From Goodfellowiella coeruleoviolacea (GTDB lineage Bacteria; Actinomycetota; Actinomycetes; Mycobacteriales; Pseudonocardiaceae): a stretch of 64,000 nucleotides of DNA. The stretch covers positions 62,001 to 126,000 of the forward strand of contig NZ_JAMTCK010000008.1 of the NCBI RefSeq assembly GCF_024171785.1, given 5' to 3'. The translations under genes and the position numbers were made by a program. Below, in pieces: positions 27,724 through 37,074 of the stretch. How positions within the stretch are numbered: the first letter of the stretch is position 1; each line of letters starts with the position of its first letter. A model generated the notes under the pieces. The model saw only the letters and a list, made by a program, of their open reading frames with translations. It was not told the origin of the DNA and ran no database searches.

Positions 27724-29925
27724 ATGTGGGCGCACAGCCCGAGTGAGAAGAACAGCACGTGGCACGCGCTTGTCGACCATCTCTGGTCGACCGCCGCGCT
27801 GGCCAGGCAATTCGCCGATCCGTTCGACGCGGGGGACCTCGCCGCGACGCTCGGTCTGTTCCACGACGCCGGTAAAGCGTCATGTGAATGGCAGGAAAAG
27901 CTGAAGCGGGTCGCGGGAACCGGCGGCAAGGTCGGCCTCGACCACAAGAAACTGGGTACACAACTTGTGTACGGGCGGGCCAGACTCGCCGCGCTGGCGG
28001 TGCTCGGCCACCACGGTGGCCTGAAAAACCGGGCCGAGTTGAAACGCTGTCTGTCCGAGGCGCCCAACCAGGACGCGCTGCGCCGGTTCTTCTCGGTGGT
28101 GCCCGAGGCGAGTGCACTGGCCGAGGGCCCGTCCCTGGTGCCGCCGTCCTGGTCAACCGACCCGCTGCTGGCGGAACTCGGTATCCGGATGGTCTTCTCC
28201 GCGCTGGTGGACGCCGACCACCTGGACACCGGCGCCCACCGGGCGGGCCTGCCCGGACCGCGTGTCGCCGCGCCGGCCGACATGGCCGACCTGCTGCGCC
28301 GGTTCGAGCACAACCGGGTCGCCATGCTGGCGGCACGGGCCAGCGCACCAACAGCCGCACCGGTCGACAAGATCCGCGCCGACCTGTACGACTCGGTGAT
28401 CCGCCAGGCCGCGGGCAAACCGGGCGTGTTCCGGCTGCCCGCGCCGACCGGCAGCGGCAAGACCATCACCTCGGCCGGGTTCGCCCTGCGCCACGCCGCC
28501 GAGCACGGCAAGGCGCGGGTGATCGTCGCGGTCCCGTTCACCACCATCACCGAGCAGAACGCCGGCGTCTACCGGCGCCTGCTCGGCGCGGACGTGGTGC
28601 TGGAACACCACTCCAACACGGAACTCGACGCGCGCGGGCTGCGGCTGGCCGCGGAGAACTGGGACGCGCCGTTCGTCGTCACCACCACGGTCCAGCTGTT
28701 CGACTCGCTGTTCGGCAACATGCCGGCGCGATCGCGCAAACTGCACCGGCTGGCCAACTCCGTGCTCGTGCTGGACGAGGTGCAGGCGCTGCCCCTGCCG
28801 CTGCTGGTGCCCGTCCTCAGTGGACTCCGGCTGCTGGCCGAGCACTTCCACACCACCGTGCTGCTCGCCTCGGCCACCCAGCCCCCGTTCGAGCACCTGG
28901 ACGTGTGGCGCTCGCTCAGGGTCACGGAGCTGGTGCGGGACCGGGTCGAGCTGTTCAGCCAGCTGCGGCGGGTGCGCTACGAGTGGTGGTTGGACCCCCG
29001 GCCCACGCTCGCCGAGGTCGCCGCCGAGATCGCGCGGCAGCCCCAGGCGCTGGCCGTGGTCAACACCGTGGTGCAGGCACGCACGCTGTTCCGGCTGGTC
29101 GCCGAACTGCGCCCGGACATCCCCGTGCACCACCTGTCCACCCGGATGTACCCGCTGCACCGCCAGCACGTGCTCACCGAGGTCCGAACCAGGCTCGCCG
29201 CGGGTGAACCGGTGCTGCTGGTGTCCACCCAGTTGATCGAGGCGGGCGTGGACGTCGACTTCCCGGTGGTGTTCCGCGCGCTCGCGCCGGCCCAGTCGCT
29301 GCAGCAGACCGCCGGCCGGGCCAACCGGGAGGGCAAGCGCCCGGAACCCGGCCGCGTGGTGGTGTTCCACGCCGCCGACACAGCCGTCCCGAGCTTCTAC
29401 CGCGCCGAGGTCGACAAGACCACCGGCCACTTCGGACCCGGCCGCGACCCGGACGACCCCGACCTGCTCACCGACTACTACCGCAGCCTGTACACCGGCC
29501 TGAACCTGGACCAGGCGCAACGGGGCACGGTGATCCAACACAACCGGGCGAGCCAGGACTTCGAGTCGGTGGCCAGGGGCCCGCTGATCGACGCCGGTGC
29601 ATCCGAGCGGCGCGATCCCCGGCTGGCGTTCCGCATGATCGACGAGGACCCGGTGCCGGTGGTGGTGACCGACCACGTCGACGGCGCGCGCGTCAGGCAA
29701 CTGCTGGACCAGGTACGCGCAGCCCAGGGACCGCTGGGTGAGGTCTTTCGCGAGCTGCGCCGGTACACCGTGTCCATTCCCCGTGCGGTGGCGGCCGACC
29801 CGGCGGTGCGGGCCCTGTGCCGACCGGTCCTCGCCGGTCACCAGGACCTCTGGGAATGGATCGACGACTACGACGAACACGTGGGCATTGACGAAGGCAA
29901 CCTCGGCAAGGAGACCGTGTGGTGA
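27724..29925 (+). CDS. cas3: CRISPR nuclease-helicase Cas3 (type I-C)
   Basis: A 733-residue effector that nicks and degrades DNA licensed by Cascade. The N-terminal HD nuclease shows H14/H19 and the HD pair in FHDAGK (residues 46-51). The superfamily 2 helicase has APTGSGKT (240-247), DEVQ (351-354), SAT (383-385) and motif VI QQTAGRANREGKR. HD comes before the helicase, as in most type I systems. It is the first gene of a seven-gene operon and overlaps cas5 by a few bases. Confidence 0.96.
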   Translation: MWAHSPSEKNSTWHALVDHLWSTAALARQFADPFDAGDLAATLGLFHDAGKASCEWQEKLKRVAGTGGKVGLDHKKLGTQLVYGRARLAALAVLGHHGGLKNRAELKRCLSEAPNQDALRRFFSVVPEASALAEGPSLVPPSWSTDPLLAELGIRMVFSALVDADHLDTGAHRAGLPGPRVAAPADMADLLRRFEHNRVAMLAARASAPTAAPVDKIRADLYDSVIRQAAGKPGVFRLPAPTGSGKTITSAGFALRHAAEHGKARVIVAVPFTTITEQNAGVYRRLLGADVVLEHHSNTELDARGLRLAAENWDAPFVVTTTVQLFDSLFGNMPARSRKLHRLANSVLVLDEVQALPLPLLVPVLSGLRLLAEHFHTTVLLASATQPPFEHLDVWRSLRVTELVRDRVELFSQLRRVRYEWWLDPRPTLAEVAAEIARQPQALAVVNTVVQARTLFRLVAELRPDIPVHHLSTRMYPLHRQHVLTEVRTRLAAGEPVLLVSTQLIEAGVDVDFPVVFRALAPAQSLQQTAGRANREGKRPEPGRVVVFHAADTAVPSFYRAEVDKTTGHFGPGRDPDDPDLLTDYYRSLYTGLNLDQAQRGTVIQHNRASQDFESVARGPLIDAGASERRDPRLAFRMIDEDPVPVVVTDHVDGARVRQLLDQVRAAQGPLGEVFRELRRYTVSIPRAVAADPAVRALCRPVLAGHQDLWEWIDDYDEHVGIDEGNLGKETVW

Positions 29926-30584
29926 GTCTGGACCTACCGCGTTCCCCGCAGGGAGCGCCGCCGCTGGCCGTGCAGGTGTGGGGCCACGGCGCGCTGTTCA
30001 CCCGACCCGAACTCAAGGTCGAGCGGGTGTCCTATCCGGTGATGACCCCGTCCGCCGCGGTCGGGGTGCTGGAGGCCATCTACTGGAAGCCGGAGTTCTC
30101 CTGGCAGGTGGTGGCCATCGAAGTGCTGAACGAGATCAGGCAGTTCACCCTGCGCCGCAACGAGACCACCGACCTCGCCCCGCTGGCCGACGCGGCGTCG
30201 GGACGTCGACGCATCGACACGGTGGCGAACCGCGTGCAGCGCAACGCCATCTGTCTGCGTGACGTCGCCTACCGCATCCACGCCCACGTCGTGCCCAGAA
30301 AGCACGCGTCGAAACCCGAGGCCGCCTACCGGGACCAGTTCCGCCGCCGGGTCACCAGGGGAAGCTGCTTCACCCAGCCGTACCTGGGCACCCGCGAGTT
30401 CACCGCCCACTTCGGCGACCCGGACGACCGTCCTCGGTGGAACCACTCCGAGGACCTGGGCATCATGCTGCACTCGGTGAACCACGAGACCTCGCCGCCG
30501 TCGTTCACCTGGTTCTTCGCCCAGCTCACAGACGGGGTTCTGTACGTGCGGCCGGAGGACGTCATCACCAGGGGAGTTGCCTGA
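29919..30584 (+). CDS. cas5c: Cas5c (Cas5d), crRNA-processing subunit of type I-C Cascade
   Basis: A 221-residue RAMP protein. In type I-C, Cas5 replaces Cas6 and cuts the repeat hairpin. Recognisable parts are QVWGHGALFTRPELKVERVSYP at the start, TPSAAVGVLEAIYWKP, and a late FTQPYLGTREFTA. The start is GTG at 29919; GTG at 29922 (4-bp GTGA overlap with cas3) is equally plausible. No cas6 gene is present, which supports its role as the processing nuclease. Confidence 0.94.
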   Translation: MVSLDLPRSPQGAPPLAVQVWGHGALFTRPELKVERVSYPVMTPSAAVGVLEAIYWKPEFSWQVVAIEVLNEIRQFTLRRNETTDLAPLADAASGRRRIDTVANRVQRNAICLRDVAYRIHAHVVPRKHASKPEAAYRDQFRRRVTRGSCFTQPYLGTREFTAHFGDPDDRPRWNHSEDLGIMLHSVNHETSPPSFTWFFAQLTDGVLYVRPEDVITRGVA

Positions 30585-32329
30585 TGCTGGTCAAGCGGCT
30601 CGTCGACCACGCGGCCAGCGACCCCACCGCGAAGCCGTTCCACCGCAGCCGCCAGTTCCACTGGCAACTGCGGATCACGCCGGGACAGGTGCCGAGTCTG
30701 GAAACCCTGGTCCGCCCCGACGCCAAGGGACGGCCCAGGGGCGCGGACCACGTGGTGCCGGCCGCCGTGCGCACCGTGGGCGTGGCGCCCAACCTCGCCG
30801 CCGACGACGTGCAGTACGTGCTGGGCTGGGCGGACGAGACCAGCAAGCCGGAACGGGTGGCCCAGTGCCACGCCGCGTTCGTCGAGCTGGTCGAGCGGTG
30901 GGCGGCCAGCCCCGAGGGACAGCACGACCCGATCGCCAGGGAACTGGCCGGCTGCTACCGGTCCGGGCTGCTCAAGCACGTGCCCCAACCCGACGGGTGG
31001 ACGTCCAAGCAGGGCGTGCTGATCACCGTCGACGAGGTGCCGGCCTACCAGGCGGAATCCGTGGTCCCGTTCTGGACCGCCGAAGTGACCAGGCGCAAGG
31101 GTGGTGGAGTCACCGGCCTGTGCCTGGTCTGCGGGAAGACCGGGCCGCTGCTGGACACCGTGCCCGGCAAGGTGCCGTCCCGGCTCGTCCCCGGCGCCAC
31201 CAACGACGCGGCGCTGATCAGCGTCAACGAGCGGGTTTTCGGCTACGACCTGACCACCCAGCTCGGCTGCTCGCCGATCTGCGTGAGCTGTGGCGAGGCG
31301 GTGTCGGCGGGGCTGGTGCGGGTGCTGGACTCACCGCACACCGCCTCCTACGGCGGCCAGGACAGCAGGCTGGCGTGGTGGTTCACCGGGCCGGTCGACA
31401 GTGACCCGATGGAGCTGGTGTTCACCGCAGACCCGGACGACGTCAACGCCCTGCTCCGTTCGGTCCACAGTGGAAAGACGGTCGAGGTCGACACCACACC
31501 GTTCTGCAGCCTCACGGTTGGCGGCAACGTCGCCCGGGTGATGGTGCGGGGCTGGCTGGAGATGCCACTGGGCACGCTGAAGAAGAACATCGCGGCCTGG
31601 TTCGCCGACCACGAGGTCAGCACCCTGCACCCGGAGGAGAACCCCCGCCAGTCGCACGAGAAGCTGGTCCGGGTGACCGGCCGGTGGCTGCGCGCGGAAC
31701 GGCGGTACGCGTTCATCGGCGCCAAGGGCGCGGACCGGCCCGACCGGATACAACGCGACCTGCTTCAGGCAGCCATCCGCGGCCGGCCACTACCCACGTC
31801 CGTGCTGCCGCACCTGCTGCACCGGGTGCGCACCGACGGTCGACTGGACACCGCACGGGCGGCGCTGATTCGGCTTGCGCTCGTGCGATCCCCTCTCACC
31901 ACGGAGAAACCCATGCCGGAACTCGACCGCGACAACCGGGACGCGGCCTACCTCGCGGGGCGGATCTTCGCCACGCTCGAAGCCATCCAGTACGACGTCT
32001 CGGACGGCAAGCTCAACACCACCTACGGCGACCGCTACTTCGCCGGCGCCATCACCAACCCCCGTGCCGCGCTGGTCAACGGCCGCAAGGACGCCAACGC
32101 CTGGTTGCGCAAGCTGCGACGCACCAAGAAGGGCGCCTCGATCAACCACGAGAAGCAGCTCGACGAGCTGTTCGGCCTGCTCACCGCGGACAACCCGATC
32201 CCGAGTCGGACCAGCATCACCCAACAGTCGATGTTCCTGCTCGGGTACCACCACCAGCGGGCTGACCGCTTCGCCGCGATCCGCGCCAACAAGACCAAGT
32301 CCGACCCCAGTGAGGAGAACCCCGAGTGA
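30584..32329 (+). CDS. cas8c: Cas8c (Csd1), large subunit of type I-C Cascade
   Basis: A 581-residue large subunit that recognises the PAM and starts target unwinding. It starts MLVKRLVDHA (start and stop overlap by 1 base with cas5) and has two CxxC pairs (CLVCGK; CVSCGE) that could bind zinc. The C-terminal part contains AYLAGRIFATLEAIQYD, typical of Csd1. An internal start may give the small Cas11c subunit, as known in other I-C systems; the ATG in KPMPELDRDNRDAAYL (about 31914) lies in the expected place. Confidence 0.94.
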   Translation: MLVKRLVDHAASDPTAKPFHRSRQFHWQLRITPGQVPSLETLVRPDAKGRPRGADHVVPAAVRTVGVAPNLAADDVQYVLGWADETSKPERVAQCHAAFVELVERWAASPEGQHDPIARELAGCYRSGLLKHVPQPDGWTSKQGVLITVDEVPAYQAESVVPFWTAEVTRRKGGGVTGLCLVCGKTGPLLDTVPGKVPSRLVPGATNDAALISVNERVFGYDLTTQLGCSPICVSCGEAVSAGLVRVLDSPHTASYGGQDSRLAWWFTGPVDSDPMELVFTADPDDVNALLRSVHSGKTVEVDTTPFCSLTVGGNVARVMVRGWLEMPLGTLKKNIAAWFADHEVSTLHPEENPRQSHEKLVRVTGRWLRAERRYAFIGAKGADRPDRIQRDLLQAAIRGRPLPTSVLPHLLHRVRTDGRLDTARAALIRLALVRSPLTTEKPMPELDRDNRDAAYLAGRIFATLEAIQYDVSDGKLNTTYGDRYFAGAITNPRAALVNGRKDANAWLRKLRRTKKGASINHEKQLDELFGLLTADNPIPSRTSITQQSMFLLGYHHQRADRFAAIRANKTKSDPSEENPE

Positions 32330-33219
32330 CGCGCCCGCACCTCGACCCGAGCGTCCGGCACGACATCGTCTACCTGTTCGACGTGGTCGACGGAAACCCC
32401 AACGGTGACCCGGACACCGGCAACCGGCCGAGGACCGACGACGAGACCAACCAGGGGCTGGTCACCGACGTGGCCCTCAAGCGCAAGATCCGCGACACCC
32501 TCGCGCTGGCCGCCGGCGACGACCCCCGGTACGGCATCTTCGTGCAGGCCGGCCACGCGTTGAACCCACGACTGGAAGCCTCCTACCAGGCGACAGGGTT
32601 GACCGTGGGCGGCAAGGGCACCATCACCAAGGAGCAGGCCGCGGCCGCCCGCGCCTGGCTCTGCGACCACTACGTGGACATCCGGCTGTTCGGCGCGGTG
32701 CTGTCCGTGGGCAAGACCCAGGCGCTCGGGCAGATCCGCGGGCCGATGCAGCTCACCATGGCCCGCAGCATCGACCCGGTGCTCCCGGTCGACCACGCCA
32801 TCACCCGGGTCACCCAGACCAAGCAGGAGGACATCGACAAGGGCGAGACCACCGAGATGGGCGGCAAGTGGACCGTCCCCTACGGCCTCTACCGGGCCGA
32901 GCTGTACTACTCGGCCAGTCGTGGCCGCCAGACCGGTGTGGACGCCAGGGACTTCGAACTGCTCTACCGGAGCCTGGAGATGATGTTCGACCACGACCGG
33001 TCCGCCACCCGGGGCAGGCTCGCGCCGCGCGGTCTGTACGTGTTCAGCCACTCCGACGCCTTTGGTGCGGCACCGGCCCACCGGCTCACCGAGCGGGTGC
33101 GCGTCACCCGCAGGGAACCGGACCCCGAGCTGTCACCGCGGTCCTTCGCCGACTACGTGGTGTCGGTCGAGGACGACGGGCTGCCGGCGGGTGTCACCCT
33201 GACCAAGCTCATCAGCTGA
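32326..33219 (+). CDS. cas7: Cas7 (Csd2), backbone of type I-C Cascade
   Basis: A 297-residue RAMP that polymerises along the crRNA. The family signature FDVVDGNPNGDPD is near the N-terminus, followed by GLVTDVALKRKIRD. The GTG start overlaps the cas8c stop (GTGA). Confidence 0.96.
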   Translation: MTRPHLDPSVRHDIVYLFDVVDGNPNGDPDTGNRPRTDDETNQGLVTDVALKRKIRDTLALAAGDDPRYGIFVQAGHALNPRLEASYQATGLTVGGKGTITKEQAAAARAWLCDHYVDIRLFGAVLSVGKTQALGQIRGPMQLTMARSIDPVLPVDHAITRVTQTKQEDIDKGETTEMGGKWTVPYGLYRAELYYSASRGRQTGVDARDFELLYRSLEMMFDHDRSATRGRLAPRGLYVFSHSDAFGAAPAHRLTERVRVTRREPDPELSPRSFADYVVSVEDDGLPAGVTLTKLIS

Positions 33220-33227
33220 GGAGAACC

Positions 33228-33869
33228 GTGGACCCCGCCGACGACGACCTCGACCGTCCACGCAGCATCCCGCTGTCCGCGCTCGAACACCACGCGTACT
33301 GCGCCCGCCAGGCAGCGCTGATCCACGTCGAGTCGTACTTCGAGTCCAACGTGGACACCGTGCGCGGCGACCTCGCCCACGCCGCCGTCGACCGGGGCGG
33401 CGCCGGCGAGGACCGGCGCGGGCAGCGGGTGTGGCACTCCCTGCCGGTGTGGAGCCACGCGCTGGGCCTGCACGGGATCTGTGACGTGGTGCGGTTCGAC
33501 GCGGACGGCCCGACACCCGTGGAGCACAAGTCGGGGGCCTACCGCCCGGGTGGCCCGGCCGATCTGCAGGTGGCGGGCCAGGTGCTGTGTCTGCGGGAGA
33601 TGTTCGACGCGCCCGTGCCGGTGGGTGTGGTGTTCTCCAACGGGGATCGCCGCAGGCACGAGGTCGTCGTGGACACGGCGTTGGAACAGCGGGTCGTCAA
33701 CACCGCCAACGCCCTGCGCGAGCTGCTGGACTCGACTGACCTGCCCGCGCCAGTGCACGACGCCCGGTGCACCCGCTGCTCGCTCCGCCCCGGATGTCTC
33801 CCCGAAGTCCCCGCCCAGGTCCTGGGCGGGTTGTTCGCTCCCCGACCACTCGGCGACTGGAATGACTGA
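33228..33869 (+). CDS. cas4: Cas4 exonuclease of the adaptation module
   Basis: A 213-residue RecB-like nuclease that trims prespacers and selects the PAM end. The iron-sulfur cluster ligands are visible as YCARQ near the N-terminus and CTRCSLRPGC at the C-terminus. The nuclease core is GICDVVRFD...PVEHKSG (D, then ExK-like EHK). The GTG at 33228 has TGAGGAG immediately upstream. The end overlaps cas1 by 8 bp. Confidence 0.94.
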   Translation: MDPADDDLDRPRSIPLSALEHHAYCARQAALIHVESYFESNVDTVRGDLAHAAVDRGGAGEDRRGQRVWHSLPVWSHALGLHGICDVVRFDADGPTPVEHKSGAYRPGGPADLQVAGQVLCLREMFDAPVPVGVVFSNGDRRRHEVVVDTALEQRVVNTANALRELLDSTDLPAPVHDARCTRCSLRPGCLPEVPAQVLGGLFAPRPLGDWND

Positions 33870-34878
33870 ACTGCTTCGCACTCTCTACGCGACCACACCC
33901 GGCACCAGCCTCCACCTGGACGGCGACGCCATGCGCGTGGTGCACCCCGAGCGGCCTGGCCGACACCTGGTGCCGCTGGTCCGGATCGACCACATCGTGG
34001 CGTGGAACGGCGTGGCGCTCTCGGAAGACCTGCGGCACCGGTGCGCGGCGGACGGCCGCTCGGTCACCTGGCTCACCCGCAACGGCCGTTTCCTGTCCCG
34101 CTCCAGCGGACCGCAGAACGGCAACCCGTTCGTGCGGCTGGCGCAGTTCCGGGCCTACGAGAACCCGGATCGGCGGCTGGACCTCGCCCGCGCCTTCGTC
34201 GCCGGCAAACTGCACAACTACCGGCAGTTGGTCCTGCGCGCCGCCCGCGACTGCTCGGGTGCCCGACAGGCGCGGCTGCGCGAACTGGCCGACCGGCACG
34301 CCGACGCGCTCGGGGAGCTGGCACGAACAGCGGATCTGGCCCAGGTGATGGGGGTCGAGGGCCGCGCCGCCCGCAATTTCTTCCAAGGCCTGGACGTGAT
34401 CGCGCCGGGCGCGGTCGCCGGCCGCACCCGACGGCCACCCACCGATCCGCTGAACTGCCTGCTGTCCTTCGGGTACGGCATGCTGCGGGTGGCCGTGCAC
34501 GGCGCGTTGGAACACGTCGGCCTGGACCCGTTCCTGGGTTACCTGCACGGCATCCGCCCGGGCAAGCCGGCACTCGCCCTCGACCTGATGGAGGAACTGC
34601 GCCCCCTGCTGGTGGACCGGCTCGTGCTGACCCTGTTCAACCGCAAGCAGTTCACCGCCAAGCACACCGAGGAGCTTCCCGGCGGCGCGGTCCAACTCAC
34701 CGAGGACGGCAGGAAGTTCTTCCTGGAGGAGTGGACAAAAGCCAGGGAACGCCCCTGGCCGCACGCCGGCCTCGGCCGCGACGTGCCAGCGGCCCTGCTG
34801 CCGCTGGTGCAGGCTCGGCTGCTGGCCCGGCATCTGCGCGGCGACAGCGACACCTACCTGCCCTGGACGGTCACCTGA
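33862..34878 (+). CDS. cas1: Cas1 integrase
   Basis: A 338-residue metal-dependent spacer integrase. The catalytic Glu is in GVEGRAARNFF; the His and Asp are in YLHGIRPGKPALALDLMEE. Normal length for type I-C Cas1. It overlaps cas4 at the front and cas2 by one base at the end. Confidence 0.97.
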   Translation: MTELLRTLYATTPGTSLHLDGDAMRVVHPERPGRHLVPLVRIDHIVAWNGVALSEDLRHRCAADGRSVTWLTRNGRFLSRSSGPQNGNPFVRLAQFRAYENPDRRLDLARAFVAGKLHNYRQLVLRAARDCSGARQARLRELADRHADALGELARTADLAQVMGVEGRAARNFFQGLDVIAPGAVAGRTRRPPTDPLNCLLSFGYGMLRVAVHGALEHVGLDPFLGYLHGIRPGKPALALDLMEELRPLLVDRLVLTLFNRKQFTAKHTEELPGGAVQLTEDGRKFFLEEWTKARERPWPHAGLGRDVPAALLPLVQARLLARHLRGDSDTYLPWTVT

Positions 34879-35168
34879 TGGATCTGCTGATCACCTACGA
34901 CGTCAACACCACGACGCCCGAGGGACAGCGTCGGCTGCGCCAGGTGGCCAAGACCTGCGAGGGGATCGGCCACCGCGTGCAGAAGTCGGTCTTCGAGGTC
35001 GTCTGCGACCAGGTGCAACGCCTTCGCCTGGAAGCACGCCTGCTGGAGATCATCGACGCCGACAACGACTCCGTGCGCATCTACCAGATGAACCACGGCG
35101 CGTTCGAACTCGCCAGACACCTGGGCGCCGCCACCGACCCGGACCACCGAGGCCCTCTGATCGTCTAG
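34878..35168 (+). CDS. cas2: Cas2
   Basis: A 96-residue ferredoxin-fold protein forming the Cas1-Cas2 integration complex. It starts MDLLITYDVNT, with the conserved Asp in the first strand, and has GHRVQKSVFEVVC. It is the last cas gene; the array begins 130 bp downstream. Confidence 0.97.
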   Translation: MDLLITYDVNTTTPEGQRRLRQVAKTCEGIGHRVQKSVFEVVCDQVQRLRLEARLLEIIDADNDSVRIYQMNHGAFELARHLGAATDPDHRGPLIV

Positions 35169-35298
35169 CGCTTCGGAACCCCAAGCGTGGTACGACACGC
35201 CGGGAGGTCCCGAACCCACAGGCGGCGCGTCGTCCCAGTACTTGGGAACAGCCACTCGTGTCGAGGAAGGAGAACACCAGTTTCCCCTGACCAGTCAG
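35169..35298 (+). promoter_or_regulatory. CRISPR leader
   Basis: 130 bp between cas2 and the first repeat. Degenerate repeats at the far end of the array show that new spacers enter on this side. It ends CCCCTGACCAGTCAG next to repeat 1. Confidence 0.7.
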
Positions 35299-35847
35299 GG
35301 CAGCGCCGGGCCGCCAGGCCCGGCGAGGATCGCAACCCCGACCACTCCGCCCGTGCCGTGCTCCCGCCCGGGCAGCGCCGGGCCGCCAGGCCCGGCGAGG
35401 ATCGCAACCACCGGGCGCTGTGGCGGGCCGCGCACCGCGCGTTGGGGCAGCGCCGGGCCGCCAGGCCCGGCGAGGATCGCAACCCCGACCACTCCGCCCG
35501 TGCCGTGCTCCCGCCCGGGCAGCGCCGGGCCGCCAGGCCCGGCGAGGATCGCAACTCGGGCCCGACGACGACGAAGACGCGCCCTGGTCGGTGGCAGCGC
35601 CGGGCCGCCAGGCCCGGCGAGGATCGCAACCTGCTGGCGACCGTCCAAAGTGCTCCAGAGGACTGGCGGCGCCGGGCCGCCAGGCCCGGCGAGGATCGCA
35701 ACCTCGACTACGCCCACTCGTCCGGCTTCTTGGAAAAGGCAGCGCCGGGCCGTCGGGCCCGGCGAGGATCGCAAGGTCGTTCACCACGGCAAGGGTGCCA
35801 ACGGCAAGACGTGGCGCCGGGCCGTCAGGTCCGGTGAGGATGGCAAC
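35299..35847 (+). CRISPR. Type I-C CRISPR array, 8 repeats and 7 spacers
   Basis: The 38-bp repeat starts GGCAGCGCCGGGCC and ends GAGGATCGCAAC; a perfect 9-bp stem (CGCCGGGCC/GGCCCGGCG) surrounds a GCCA loop. Repeats start at 35299, 35371, 35446, 35518, 35593, 35665, 35738 and 35810. Spacers are 34, 37, 34, 37, 34, 35 and 34 nt. Spacer 1 (35337-35370) and spacer 3 (35484-35517) are identical. Repeats 1-5 match exactly, repeat 6 has one change, repeats 7 and 8 are increasingly degenerate, marking the old end. In repeat 8 two C-to-T changes still allow G-U pairing in the stem. Confidence 0.97.
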
Positions 35848-35994
35848 AACTGGGCCTATGTGCTGGCTGGTGGCTGCCGGCCCAGGGGCGCAACACCTGG
35901 GCCGGCAGTGCTGGCAGGGGCGCATGCCGTGGTCGGCGGCGAGGGGCCGAGCACGGTCGGACGTGCCCCGACGTGACCAGGGTGTCCAGCGCGG

Positions 35995-37074
35995 TCAGCC
36001 TTCGGAGCCGGGCGGGTCAGCCTCGGCCGGGGTGGGCTGGCCGTTGGTGAGGGCGGGCGGGCCGTCGGCGAGGTCGGGGGCGCCGAAGTGGTCGCGGACC
36101 AGGGCGGCCATGTCCTCGCGGCCGGCGGACTCCAGGAGTCGGGCGAGGTGGTGGCCGAAGAGGGGCTGGGTGGTGGGGTCCGCGCCGGGGAACACCTCCG
36201 CGGCGACCGCGGCCAGGTGGTCTTCCCAGGTCTGCTCGGTCTGGTCCAGTTGGTACACCGGGCGGCCGGTGGCGTCCACGCCGGCGGGAACCAGGTGCTG
36301 GAACATGGGCTCGACCTCGGTGCCGTTCGCCGCCGCCGACAATTGGGCGAACACGCCGATCAGGCGTGCGGTCTGCTCGACCTGGTCGGGGTGGCGGGAC
36401 AGCCACCACACCATGGTGCTGGCCGTGCTCGTGAGCACGTCCTGGGTCAGGTAGGCCCGCTGGCTGCGCTCCCACGCCCGCTGGTCCTCCCGGTCCGCCC
36501 ACTTCCGCCGCAGGTCAAGGTGGTGCTTGACGATCTGGAGTTCCGACGGTGACACGTACAGGCGGACGTTCTCGGCCATTGCCCGCACCTGGTTGGTCGG
36601 GTCGGACCAGACCACGCTGAGTTCTGCTTGCAGGCGGGAGCACACGAACTCGTGGTCGGTGAGCAGTGACTGGCTGGTGATGGCCTCGGCGCGCTGCTTG
36701 ATCAGGTGTTCGGCGACCGCGGCCGGATTGGTGGGTCCGGTGCGGGCGTGGCCCACGCCCACGGCTGTGGCCGACTGCCAGAGCACGTCACAGGAGAACC
36801 GGAAGAAACATCCCTCGGTGCTGCTGCGCATCGGCGTGCCGGAGATCGCGAGCCGGTGGATGTCCAGCACGGGTGCGGGTGGCGGCGCGGTGGCCGCTAC
36901 CGCGACTGTCTGGCCGAAGAACCAACGCCTGACCTGTGGTATCGCCGGCAGCGCCAGCATCGGGACGATCAGGACTGGCTGGGTCACCACCAACAGCACG
37001 AGCACGAGCAGGTAACCGGTGATGGCGAGCACCCGGGTGGCGTCGCCCTGCAGCTTCACGACTGGCTGGTTCAC
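35995..37074 (-). CDS. Membrane-anchored protein of the cyclase-NTPase module
   Basis: A 359-residue protein I do not recognise. Residues about 15-50 form one or two membrane helices (TGYLLVLVLLVVTQPVLIVPML), followed by a Pro/Ala linker and a roughly 300-residue soluble domain with many charged helices, including LQIVKHHLDLRRKWADREDQRAWERSQ. The tail is Pro/Gly-rich. It overlaps the NTPase gene upstream by 4 bp (GTGA), so it is translated as part of that operon. It may be the membrane effector or anchor of the module (inference). It converges on the CRISPR array. Confidence 0.82.
   Translation of the reverse strand: MNQPVVKLQGDATRVLAITGYLLVLVLLVVTQPVLIVPMLALPAIPQVRRWFFGQTVAVAATAPPPAPVLDIHRLAISGTPMRSSTEGCFFRFSCDVLWQSATAVGVGHARTGPTNPAAVAEHLIKQRAEAITSQSLLTDHEFVCSRLQAELSVVWSDPTNQVRAMAENVRLYVSPSELQIVKHHLDLRRKWADREDQRAWERSQRAYLTQDVLTSTASTMVWWLSRHPDQVEQTARLIGVFAQLSAAANGTEVEPMFQHLVPAGVDATGRPVYQLDQTEQTWEDHLAAVAAEVFPGADPTTQPLFGHHLARLLESAGREDMAALVRDHFGAPDLADGPPALTNGQPTPAEADPPGSEG

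Noticed and set aside
35165-35701. Open frames through the CRISPR array with a repeated peptide such as SSPGLAARR
   Set aside because: They only translate the repeats; a 38-bp repeat with 34-37-nt spacers keeps frames open by chance.
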